From positions 1 through 64,000 of the forward strand of contig JAVBNF010000057.1 in NCBI GenBank assembly GCA_031551725.1: a stretch of DNA of 64,000 nt, read 5' to 3'. This stretch comes from JAVBNF01 sp031551725. GTDB taxonomy: Bacteria; Bacteroidota; Bacteroidia; Bacteroidales; P3. The stretch's first letter is position 1. Each line of letters opens with the position of its first letter. Of this stretch, positions 25,331 to 36,400 are shown one piece after another. The translations under genes were made by a program, and so were the position numbers. The notes beneath the pieces are model-generated. The model did no database searches, was not told the origin of the DNA, and was given only the letters and a program-made list of their open reading frames with translations.

Positions 25331-28300
25331 TTATTGTTTAATAATCTTCACGCGCTCGTTGCCAATGCCTATGAAGTAAATTCCCGGAGCCAAATGCGAC
25401 AGATCGATTTCTGTTTCTTTACCGTTTGAAGAATATTGTGCAACACAAACGCCAAAACCATTATAAACTTTAACCTGCTCCTTCATTGTCAATTGTCCGT
25501 TGTCAATTGTCAATTTCCCTTTTGTTGGATTCGGATACACCAAAATTTCGCCGCTTTTACCCCCTTTAACGGAAGTTATTTTTTCAAAAAACGCCACAAT
25601 GGTATGGGAAGAAGCAATGTTTTCGAATGTATAAAAACCATCCGACACCGCCTCTTCGTTGTTGACATTATCAATCAACACGCGTTGCAATTTATATCCG
25701 GAGTTGGGAACAAACGTATAAGCAATTGTTGCGCCCATGTTCACCAGGCTGTCACCAACCGGAGAAATACTGCCATTTCCTCCGCTCACGCTTGCGCTGA
25801 CAGTATAAATTGCCGGTTCGAAATTCGCAACAACGGTGTGTGCTCCGCTTACGTTTGTAAACGTATAACTGCCATTGTAAACCGCTTGCGTGTTTTCAAA
25901 ACCATCAATCAATACTTCGAAAAGGCGATAGCCTTCGTCAGCCGTAAATGTAAAGGTTTTATTGTCAGAACTGTCAACCATTACAGTACCCGACGGACTG
26001 ATGCTTCCGCCGCTTCCGGCTGTTGCTTCAATCGGATATTGAGGAAAGTTCAGTGATTTAAATACCACATGTATCGAATAATCATTTTTCACATGAGAAA
26101 AAGTATATGCTCCGTTAATAACTTTATGTGTAGAATCGCCGCCATTGACCCAAACTTTGTCGATGGCATATCCGAAATCGGGCGTAATCGTAAAACTTTG
26201 ATTATTTCTTTCACGTACTTTCACTTCTCCGCTTGGCGTGATGCTGCCATGCTCATCCGCGGAAGCGTTGATCACAAAAATATTGACAATTTCTTCGAAA
26301 ACAACATCAATAGTGTGATTGTTGTTGATATTTGCGAAAACATACGCGGCATCTTTCACCGCATTGGTATCATTTATGCCGTCAATTGATATTTGTGCAA
26401 TTTTATATCCGGAATTCGGTGTGATGGCATAGCTTTTATTTGTTCCGCTATCCACCACGCTTATTCCGCTCGGATTGATGATTCCGCCGTATTCCACCGA
26501 TGCCGTAATGGTATATTGCGGATATAAAGTAGATTTGTAAACCACACGGATATTGTGGCTGTCGGTCACATTTTTAAATGTATAAATTCCATCTTTTACC
26601 ATACTTGTCGCATCCTGATTATTCACAATCAACGAATCGAGCGTGTAGCCGATTTTCGGGTTAAACGAAAACTCCTGATTACTGCCGTGCTCTACGGGAA
26701 TTCTGCCGCTTGGAAGTATTTCGCCATGTTCGTCTGTTGTTGCGATAATCGGATAGGTTTTCTTTTTCGATTCCACCGCGATGGTGCTGTAGTTTTGAAT
26801 ATTTTTAAATGTATAAGATGTCAGTTTCCCACAATCTGCGCGGTTTACTCGCACGCGCAAGATTTCATATCCGGTCTTCGGAGCGATGGTGTAGCAAATG
26901 CTGTCGCCGGCAATCAGCGTGCTGTCGCCCGAAGGAGAGATGATAGAACCGCTGTCGGCAACCGCGTTGACAATATATTGCAACCTTCCGAAGTACACAT
27001 GCATTTGGTTGTCGGAAGTCATGTTGCTAAACGTATATTCGTAAATTCTGCCGATGTTGTTTCCGTTTAAAACAATGCTATCGATTGTAAAACCGGTGTC
27101 GGGCAAAAATGTAAACTGTGCAGATTCGCCAAAAAGCAAGGATGCAGGCGTGTTTGGAGTGATTGTTCCGTTGGATGTTCCGGTAACGGTGGCCGTAAAA
27201 CGACGAATCGGAACAATCTGCGGATAAGCAATGGCTTTGTTGTGCTCGTAATTCATCACCATAAGCACATCGCCTTCGGTCATCGCTTCCGGGAAAGTGA
27301 ATTGCCAAGCCGTATCCGGATTTCGTAAGGTTCCCAATTTCTGCATAACCGGGAAATTGCCGATTTTCGTATATTTGTAAACAATCAAACTGTCCACTTG
27401 TTGATCAGTGGCACGCGTGCCTTTCACGAAATTCAGCGCAAGCGCAGTAAGGTTAGCCGGTGCGCTTTGATGTGGAAAATAGGGGAAGGTTTTATTTTCC
27501 GAAATCATCCAATTTTTTGAAAAATCCCAATTCGCAAACGTTGCCGATTGTTTCATTTCGGCAGTTGTTTTTCCGCTTATGCCCGCATGCGAGGTGTTTC
27601 CAACGGCATTGGTTTGTCCTGATGTTTCGGTATTGAAATAGCAATTTTGAATATCCGGATTGCCGTTTAAATATCCGATAAACGCGCCGGTATTACTTGT
27701 TCCGTTTACATTTGCAATAGTATATACTTGATGTGAAGGCGCGCCCTGTCCTTTCATTTCCAAATATTGCCCCACAAAACCGCCAACGTTCGCCATGCCG
27801 CTAACAGTTCCGGAAACATAAGCGTTTTCGACGAACACATTTCCGCCCAAGCGTCCGAATGCTCCGCCAACGTCGTTTGTTCCGCTTACGTTTGCATGAA
27901 CGAAAATGGCATTATTTGTTATCATATTCGCACCATCGTTGTTGCCAACCAAACCACCTACAGCCGTTTCTCCCGATACATTGCCCATTGCGGACACGGC
28001 TGTCAGTGACATTTCGGAAGTACCGGCAAGAATGCCGACGTTATTTTTCCCGATGATGCTTCCACTTTCGTGAACAACGACATCCAAGCTGTCGATGCCT
28101 CCTCGTTCCGAAAAACCGAAAAGTCCGACATTGTCGGTTTGCGGACGATTGATGCGCAAGCCTGTTATTTTATGCCCGTTTCCATGCAGAAATCCATTGA
28201 AAGGCGCAAAGTGGTAGCCAATCGGCAACCATCCTTGTTCATCATAAAACTCGTCGGTAAAATCGCTCAAATCGATATCGTTTGCCAATGCAAAATGCGA

Positions 28301-30466
28301 TTCGGATTCAAGCACGCCATCGTATGCACGGAGATTGTCGAGATCTTTTGCCGTGCGGATTTTGTAAGGATAACAAGAGCTTCCGTCTTCGCGAAAGACT
28401 TGTTGAAACGGCATTTTTTCGTTTTCACAAATGTTCCAGACCGTATTGAAATTAAATCCCGAAAAGGTACTTTTTGTAACCATTTCGGACGCGGTTTTTC
28501 CTGTAATTCCCGTTGCGGAAGGGTTGTTGCCAACGACATTCAAACTTGCCAAATCGGTATTGAAATACGAATTTGCAATGCTTCCTCCATTCATTTCACC
28601 GATAAATCCGCCTTTGTTTCCGGATCCTCCAACAGCCACGCTGACAAAAGAAGTAGCAATTGTTCCGGAAGTATGTTTTCCAACCAAGCCGCCGGCATTT
28701 GTGTTACCCGATATTTCATAGTAACCGGCCAACGACACTACGTTGCAATTTGAAATATCGGCGCTGTTTTCACCCACCAGACCGCCGGCGCAATCTGCGG
28801 AAATATTATTCACAATCATCCGGCAATTGCTGATCGTTCCGCCAAAAGCGCGACCCGCCAACGTGCCGGCATATTGCGAACCCGTGAGGCTGCCGTTTCT
28901 CAATTTTATCTGAATATTTTTCAAGGTTGCATCTTGTGTATAGCCGAAAAGTCCGATGGTTTGCACATCATTATTTTGAATGTTCAAATCAACAATTGTG
29001 TGTCCGTTTCCATCGAATGTTCCGTGGAAAGCATCATATTCACCGGCATCTTCTTCGCCCGTTCCGATGGGTTTCCAGTTGTCGGATGTTTCCAAAACAA
29101 TATCTTTCATCATTTTGAAATGCGATTGCGCGTAATTTTTTCCGGTATAATTACGAAGGTTGTACAAATCTTTACGGTCGTAAATTTCATACGGAAAACA
29201 TTCGGAACCATCGCCTTTTTGCGATTTCAGCGAAGGATAATTTTTGGTTTCGCATACTTGCCAAAGTTCGTCGAAATTCCAATTCGCGAAAGCAGAACGG
29301 CTTTTCATTTCGCTTTCTTTTTTGCTCACAACGTTAATCACATTATCGTAATAATCGCCACTTCCAACGCCCACCGGACAAATTCCCGACAAGTAGTAGC
29401 AATCGCGCACCAAACCTTTGTTTTCGCCCACAATGGCGCCGATCATATCTTGACCATTGACAATTTCTGTTGTATAACAATTATAAACTCCGGCTTCGCT
29501 TGTGGCGCTCGCGGCTTCAATACTTCCGCAAATGCCGCCGGCATATTGCGTTGCTTCAACAACAAATTGGGTATAACTATTTCTTACAATAGCCGCGGAT
29601 GCGTTGTTATCAGCGTAAATTCCGCCCACTAAACCACCGACGGAATAGGTACTTTGATCAACAACCTGTTCGATTTCTCCAATCGAATGCGATTTTTCAA
29701 CTACCGCTGTAGCACCTTGATAAGCTCCGCTGAAACCGATCAAGCCGCCGATAAATTCAATGCCGCCGTAAATTGTAGCTTCCGAAAAACAATTGTTCAC
29801 TTCGGTTTTCACACCGCTTCCCGTAGCTTTATTGAATCCTACCAAGCCGCCAACATTAGAACCACCGGCATTAATTGTAATTTTCGCGTTGCAATTTTCG
29901 ATGGTTGATACATTTTGCAAATCGGCAACCATATTGGCGCCAATCAAACCGCCCACATGATCACCACTCGCAGTTATTGTTCCTTTTACAGTGATGTTTC
30001 TGATGATGCTTTTTTGTTCGAAACCGTCGGTATAGCAATATCCAATCAATGCGCCCACATAATGATTTCCTTCAATTCCATCTTTGAATTCGAGGATGAG
30101 ATTTTCGATACGGGCATTGTGCGTATAGCCAAACAACCCAACGTAATTGCTATCGGGCGTAGAAATATACAAACTGGAAATGCCGTATCCTCTACCGTTA
30201 AAATTTCCATAAAAATGCGAACTGTCGCCATAAGCGTTGCCGATAGGCTCCCAATTATTGCCTTTAAGGTCTATATCGCCGGACAGCGCAAAATGTTTGC
30301 CGGCATGTTGCGGCCCGAGGAAATTGCGTACCTCATCCAACTGCGTCGAAGTCCCGATCATGTAAGGATCGTGGGCTGTTCCGGAACCGATTCCATTCCA
30401 GCTTTGCGCCCGAAGAATTGTTGTGATAAACAATAATACCGGAATTAAAATATATTTTGTTTTCAT
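25331..30466 (-). CDS. Giant T9SS surface protein with GLUG-like and InlB-type repeats
   Basis: A 1711-aa secreted protein with a signal peptide MKTKYILIPVLLFITTILRA. Residues about 25-1030 consist of GLUG-like beta-helix repeats (VGGLVGxN, NVGxFxG, IENCNA patterns) in three large modules, each opening with CFPYEI or CYPYKI followed by a DLxNLR...HFxLxxDI segment. Residues about 1089-1625 hold seven InlB-B/Bacterial_repeat_2-like units of about 75 aa (GSISPSG, GYxIDxVxVNG, YTFxNVxxxHTIxVxF). A type A T9SS sorting domain starts at VYPNPTKGKL and ends VKIIKQ. It is probably an adhesin or surface fibre; ligand unknown. It starts 21 bp after the 3274-aa gene and is probably co-transcribed. Its sorting-domain linker contains a TTGACAA word insertion. 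Confidence 0.85.
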   Translation of the reverse strand: MKTKYILIPVLLFITTILRAQSWNGIGSGTAHDPYMIGTSTQLDEVRNFLGPQHAGKHFALSGDIDLKGNNWEPIGNAYGDSSHFYGNFNGRGYGISSLYISTPDSNYVGLFGYTHNARIENLILEFKDGIEGNHYVGALIGYCYTDGFEQKSIIRNITVKGTITASGDHVGGLIGANMVADLQNVSTIENCNAKITINAGGSNVGGLVGFNKATGSGVKTEVNNCFSEATIYGGIEFIGGLIGFSGAYQGATAVVEKSHSIGEIEQVVDQSTYSVGGLVGGIYADNNASAAIVRNSYTQFVVEATQYAGGICGSIEAASATSEAGVYNCYTTEIVNGQDMIGAIVGENKGLVRDCYYLSGICPVGVGSGDYYDNVINVVSKKESEMKSRSAFANWNFDELWQVCETKNYPSLKSQKGDGSECFPYEIYDRKDLYNLRNYTGKNYAQSHFKMMKDIVLETSDNWKPIGTGEEDAGEYDAFHGTFDGNGHTIVDLNIQNNDVQTIGLFGYTQDATLKNIQIKLRNGSLTGSQYAGTLAGRAFGGTISNCRMIVNNISADCAGGLVGENSADISNCNVVSLAGYYEISGNTNAGGLVGKHTSGTIATSFVSVAVGGSGNKGGFIGEMNGGSIANSYFNTDLASLNVVGNNPSATGITGKTASEMVTKSTFSGFNFNTVWNICENEKMPFQQVFREDGSSCYPYKIRTAKDLDNLRAYDGVLESESHFALANDIDLSDFTDEFYDEQGWLPIGYHFAPFNGFLHGNGHKITGLRINRPQTDNVGLFGFSERGGIDSLDVVVHESGSIIGKNNVGILAGTSEMSLTAVSAMGNVSGETAVGGLVGNNDGANMITNNAIFVHANVSGTNDVGGAFGRLGGNVFVENAYVSGTVSGMANVGGFVGQYLEMKGQGAPSHQVYTIANVNGTSNTGAFIGYLNGNPDIQNCYFNTETSGQTNAVGNTSHAGISGKTTAEMKQSATFANWDFSKNWMISENKTFPYFPHQSAPANLTALALNFVKGTRATDQQVDSLIVYKYTKIGNFPVMQKLGTLRNPDTAWQFTFPEAMTEGDVLMVMNYEHNKAIAYPQIVPIRRFTATVTGTSNGTITPNTPASLLFGESAQFTFLPDTGFTIDSIVLNGNNIGRIYEYTFSNMTSDNQMHVYFGRLQYIVNAVADSGSIISPSGDSTLIAGDSICYTIAPKTGYEILRVRVNRADCGKLTSYTFKNIQNYSTIAVESKKKTYPIIATTDEHGEILPSGRIPVEHGSNQEFSFNPKIGYTLDSLIVNNQDATSMVKDGIYTFKNVTDSHNIRVVYKSTLYPQYTITASVEYGGIINPSGISVVDSGTNKSYAITPNSGYKIAQISIDGINDTNAVKDAAYVFANINNNHTIDVVFEEIVNIFVINASADEHGSITPSGEVKVRERNNQSFTITPDFGYAIDKVWVNGGDSTHKVINGAYTFSHVKNDYSIHVVFKSLNFPQYPIEATAGSGGSISPSGTVMVDSSDNKTFTFTADEGYRLFEVLIDGFENTQAVYNGSYTFTNVSGAHTVVANFEPAIYTVSASVSGGNGSISPVGDSLVNMGATIAYTFVPNSGYKLQRVLIDNVNNEEAVSDGFYTFENIASSHTIVAFFEKITSVKGGKSGEILVYPNPTKGKLTIDNGQLTMKEQVKVYNGFGVCVAQYSSNGKETEIDLSHLAPGIYFIGIGNERVKIIKQ
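25484..25516 (-). repeat. In-frame TTGACAA words in a sorting-domain linker
   Basis: On the coding strand the linker reads AATTGACAATTGACAAC, then GGACAATTGACAATG, the same words as the recQ-ompH gap. They encode LTIDNGQLTM between GK and the strand that begins VKVYN. Confidence 0.7.
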
Positions 30467-30487
30467 CTGTTTATTTTTTGTGACGGG

Positions 30488-33400
30488 TTACTGTTTTACA
30501 ATTTTTCTTACGATTATTCCTTCTTTTGTTTCAATATGCACGAAATACACACCGGCCGCCAGATGCGAAAGATTGATTTCTGTTTCGCTTCCGCTGAAAG
30601 GAGCAGTTGCAACGCAAATGCCGAAGGTGTTGCAAATTTTTATATCCACCCCCGCGCTTCGCGCACCCCCGCCGGCGGGGGATAAGGCCAAGCCGTATTT
30701 TAACTTTTCACTTTTAACCATTAACTTCCCTGCTGTTGGATTCGGATAAACATTGATAAAATCGGCATCGATTCCGTCTTTTGTCTTGCTTCCGATTCCC
30801 GATGCCAATACATAAGGCGCTTCGTCAGTTCCCATGGCCGCGTCGGGTGTAAATATGATTCGTTGAGCAATAATGAATTCTTCTTGTGTTGATGTTTTAT
30901 ATGCTTTCACCGCCAGTTCTTCGCCTGCCTGGTCGCCCATGATGGTAAGATACGCGTAATAACGACCGGTAGCCGGATTCAATTGCAAAACTTCGCTTCC
31001 CCGACAAACGCCTTTTTTATCAAACACGCCGATTTCAAATCCGGCACCGCATTCCACTTGATCTTTGCGGTAAATAGCCACAATGGTCATGTTGGATTGA
31101 TAAGACGACGGATTGAATTCCCAGTGTTTCGCTTTCGCAACAGTTTTGCTCAACATCGGCCGCACAGCTTGCGAAGCAGAAAGAACGGGATAGTTGAATG
31201 ATACGTTTCTACGTCCGGATTTATACATATAGCCTTTGCCGGGCTGCATGTATTCCAGCGTACCAATCCATCCGTTGGCAGTTCCCGTGTACATGGCAAA
31301 GTCGGTTTGGCTTTTGACAATGTCGCCTTCCATAGCCACCAATCCCGCCAAGGCATCGTTGATTTCCATCGATTGCGAAGGTACGTACCCAATCCAGTTC
31401 CAGTTGCTATCGAGCGTTATTGTCGGATTCGATGTGGCTCCCACAATTTTCAATGTTGAAACGGCAGATGTTTGAATATTGTACATTTTTCCGGGTTCTA
31501 CTTTCGCAAGGCTTCCGTACCATGTATTATTCGCTCCATGCTGCTTGAAAGCATTGGCAAATTTAACGATATTCACGCTGTTGCCCAGACTTGAGAATGT
31601 TTTTTCAAAATTGGTAAAACTCGAATCGTTTACACTGAATGACACCCAATTCCAGCCGTTTCGCAAAGCAATCGATTGTTCGTAAATATTGCTTCCGGTT
31701 GAAAATAGTACAGGATTTCCAACACTTCCGTGAACGGAATTAGGTACAAAACTCAAAGCTATGCTTGTTTGCAAAGCAGGGAATACACGTCCGAGGTTGG
31801 CGTTCCAGGCTTTAAACACAAGGTTTCCGGAACTTTCGCCATAGATATTCATAAACAAATAATAGGCATCGTATTCTTCCATATAAGTAGGATGTGCAAC
31901 GCCCACGCATTGGTCGCCGATGAAAGCTGCTACCATGTCTTCTTTGTCGGTTGAGAAGTTATCGTCTATTTTCAATTGTCCGACAATGCTCATGCTATTG
32001 GAAAATGCGCTCGGGTCCACTGTCCATTCGGGTTGCAAAGCACCCACTTTCACACGCAGTTTCAACACATCCGCCAAGAGCGAACCGTTCAAATAAAGCT
32101 GTTGTTCGTAGGTTCCGGCGCCCAAACTTTTGTTCACGGTAAACGTAACTTTAATATTCGAGCGCGGTTGAATTTTTCCGGACGTAATGCTCGCCGTAAG
32201 CCACGACGGCACTTGCGTGATGGTGAAATCCTGAACCATTCCGCTGTTATTGTTTACAAACACTTCAAATGTCAAACCGTTGTTTTCTTCCACTTTGAAA
32301 TCCAATTCGGATTCGCTCCATTTCAATTGGTTTTTGCTAACGTATGCCGTCCATATGGTGGCTGCCGATTTATTGCCGTATTTATCGTACAAATCTTTCA
32401 CGGAAACAGTCAGTACTACATTTTCCATGCGTTTCACGTAATCGTCACGTTCCGTTAAGGAAATTACGAGCTTGTCGCGATTAAGCGCCCATGTAAACGG
32501 AATGGATTCGATGGCCGGTGCGCTTTTTACGCCCACGCCTTCCACTTCAACCGCTGCATTTACCGTTGCACGTTCGGTAGAAAAATCTTTGGCGATGTTT
32601 TCATCCGTTGCCACAATCGTTGCATTGGGACCGTTTTTTTCAAACGGATAATAGGCCGTGAGTCCGGCTTCATTGCCTTGCAGTTTGGAGGTCATATTCA
32701 TCGTGATGAGTTCTTCGCTACGGTACGAACGCCAATAGCGGAATTCGTCAAACTGTCCGTAAAGTTTCGTTTGTCCTTCGCATGCTCCCATTGTGAAATT
32801 AGCACCGGATAAACCGCCGACCGTATTTCCCAAACGGTAATTTTTCGCCACGCCATCTACATAAAACGTCGCGTTTCCGGTATGATTAACGGCAACGGCA
32901 ACGTGGTGCCACTTATTGTCGAGATAATTCGCATCGCTTATTTTCGTAGAAATCGCATTGGCATCGAAATGCAATTTTCCATTTCTGAAACAGAGGTTGA
33001 ATTGATCGCGTCTGTTAGCCATTGTTAGCCCGTTTCCGCCGGCAGTGAGCAGTGCAATTTCGGACGCGGTATTATTGGCTGCAGGAGCTTTAAACCAAAA
33101 TTCCACGGTATAATCGTCATCAACCCGGATGTTTTTCATCGGGATGCTGATCGAGCCGTTTCCGGCAATGCCTTTGGCTTTTCCGACAGGATCGACAAAC
33201 CATGCGGCAGAAACCCGGGCATTGCGGTTGCGCACTTTATCTTTCGCCACCGAGCCGAAACCTTCGTCCAACGGCCAGTTGGCATACAAATACGTTTCTT
33301 TTCCGGTAAGCGTGATATTGCGGTAAGCCGACATGTCTTCCACATCCATGGCTTTCGACCAAATACGAAATTCCTGGATATTTCCCCTGAAATAATTGCT

Positions 33401-36400
33401 GTTGTTGATGTTTTTCGCAAAACGCAACATCGACATGTTGGAATAAGGCCTTGCCATCAGGTCGTCCAAAAGAACCGTGCTGTTCACATATACCAGCAAA
33501 CGCGTGCCGTCGAACATCACGCCCAAGTGCGCCCATGTGCCTTGAATCTGGTTAGATATCAGCGGGTTTGGCGATGTGTAAACAGTACCGTTGATGTTCA
33601 CAACAATTTTGTCGGCTTCGTTTATGCCCACTTCAAAATAATTATCGGACGTTCCGTGTGTGAAAATTGTTCCGGCCTGTGCCATTTGCGGACGGTTGAT
33701 CCAAAAGTCGATGGTGAAAATATTATTCAAATTGACTTTATCAACCACTTCGGCGCCATTGGCTGTGCCGTCGAACATCAGTCCGGAATTATGCTGTACC
33801 GTATAGCCCGGCAATAATCCCGTTACTTGAATGTTTCCGTTCAATTCAGGAAGAATAAGGCTTTGGTCGATTTCTTCATCGTATGTAACGGAAATATCTG
33901 CATCGGCCGTTAAAACGCCGGATGAAGGCTGCGGTTTCCCGAATATTTTCGGCGATTTATCGTCTTTTATCACATTGATGATGTTGCTTTCCGATGCCCT
34001 TGCGCCGTCGCCTGTAGCAATTGCTTTGAAATTATAAGTACGGTTCGGCGCATCTTTCATCTTCCAGTTATAGGTAATTGTGCTGCCTTGCAGGGTTTTT
34101 TGCGAGCTTGTTGGCGTTTTGGAATATTGCTCAAGCAACAGCCATTTATCATCGCTTTCGCTGGCCGATTTGTAGTACAATGAAATTGTTTTGAGCGTGG
34201 TGTTATTCACATCATAATCGCTGATTACAATCGGAAGAACACCTTTCAATCCGCTGATATTATTGGTGTCCATTTGCGATTGGTTGACAATAAAATTCGT
34301 GGTTGGCGATTTGATGTTGATTTCGCCGCAAGCGGGCACAAAATACGCTGTGATGCTGTATGTGGCTTCAATCAACGGATGATATTGGCCGTAGCTGTTG
34401 TCGCACATCGAGCGGAGACTTATTTCGATGTCTTCGTAATCAAACACATCTTCGCGTGTACGCGCCAACGAAAGGGTTTTATAGGTTTTCGCGCCGAAAG
34501 GAACGAGAATTTCGCGACCGTTTCCGATCGGCAAACCATCAATCGAAAGCACAGCTCCATTAGGATTGGTAGATTCGTTCACTTTAATTACGTAACTTAC
34601 ATCAGCACCCACTTCGGAATTGTTTTCCAATACCAATGAGAAGATCGCGGCTTTGTTTCCGGGAACGTTGGAACGCGTAGCCGGTTCGATAGTCAAGCCG
34701 GGTTTCTCGATTTGCGCGGTAGCCATGCTCAACACATGTTTTTGATCCGGTTCGAAATAATTGGCCATGTCGGCTCCTTCGTACGGGCACGAGGTTTGTC
34801 CGCCGCGTGTGCGGAAAATCGGGCCCCAGTTTCTCGGCGATTTATAGATGTCCACAGTCAAGAAGTCGCCCGGATTTTCATCTGCCAAGCGATAAGAATA
34901 AGCCTGAGTTGTTTGCTTACTTTCGGAAGAAGATATTTGATGGTCTGTCGACAATGTTTCTTTTATTGTCGATTTAATCCCCACACCCATGGCCATAAAC
35001 TTAACATCTGCCATTCTTCCTCCCGAAATACCCCATTCGTGTGTTGCAGTAATCGTGGTTGTAAGCTCATTGGTTTCGATCGATTCATAAGAAGATCCCG
35101 CTTCAAATGACACATTTTTCAACGGCTTCGAATTATTGATGGCATCCAGTTTGTCTTGCTCATTTGCGGCAAGCACATCTTTCCAACCTTTGATATCGCC
35201 ATTGTATAAAAACACAGAGTCGGTGAAATTATTTGTTGGTTTAATAGGTTCAAGCATATCATAAGCATCCGGCTCTCCGAAAGATTCGTGTCCAACAGGC
35301 ACTTTGGAAACATACACATAATTATTCGAATCCCGCTGCGTATATCCCGGAGGATAAATCATCGCATTCCGAAGTTTTTTCAAATCAGGAATGATTTTAT
35401 TTTCAATTCCGGCAACGGTGTATAAGAAATGCGTTTCAAACTCGGGCGAAACATCAATGGCAGAGCGTTGAGCAATGTAATATCCATTTCCAAGATTTAC
35501 TTTCGAGTTATTGATCAGCCCTTGAACGGGCACATCGTCGGAGTAAGCGCCTAAAGCAACGGCCTCACTATATACAATGTTCTCGGAGTATCCCACAATC
35601 ACATCGGCCATTGCGCCCACGTACGTAGGATCTTCGGAAGTGCTGTATATCGAGCTAAACGTTGTTTGTGTTTCTTTGGTATTGGAGTGCGTAAAATCAT
35701 AAGAAGTTTCCAAATGTGCTCCCATAAAATTTTCAGAGTCCATTTGTTCTGTTGTCACACCCAATCCCACGGATACTTTTGTTCCAAAAACCACACCAAG
35801 TTCCGCTTCATATCCTAATCCCAAAGCGTAGGTATAATCGGTTGTTGTTGTGAAAGAGGCCGTATTTTCAAATACGGAATTACTGTTGCTTCCGGCGGGG
35901 TCGCGCAAAATCGTAAGAATATTTTTAGGACCGCGAGTTGTAAAATTACTTCCCGTTACGGCTCCACCGAGCAAATAACCTTTCAACGGCGCGTCTTCCG
36001 GGCGCCAGTTGGTTTTGATATTTCCGTTTTCGCCGGTAGCAGCCACGATGTTGAAGGTTTTGGTGTAGGTATTTACCGCATTCGGATCGCTGGTTCCGGT
36101 CATAGAAGGCATACCTCCGGTGAATATATATTTCACTTTCCCGGCCGTATCCAGTTCGAAAATTTCGTTTGCAATGGCCGCAAAATTATTATTCACCGTA
36201 ACCTGCCCGTCAATTACCGGAACTTTATCTACAACAGTACCTTTGGTATATTTTTCATACACGGAAATCTCTACTTCATATTGCTCGTTTTGCAAAAACA
36301 CCGGCATGTTGTTTGTTTTGTATTTTTTGGCTGCCGTATCAATTATAGCGAACTTAACGTCGGTTTTATTTTTTACCGGCAGTTCTTTTTCGCCAAAAAG

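Noticed and set aside
28070..29632. Long plus-strand open frames opposite the 1711-aa gene
   Set aside because: No start context, no motifs, and the minus-strand gene has clear repeats and a sorting domain.
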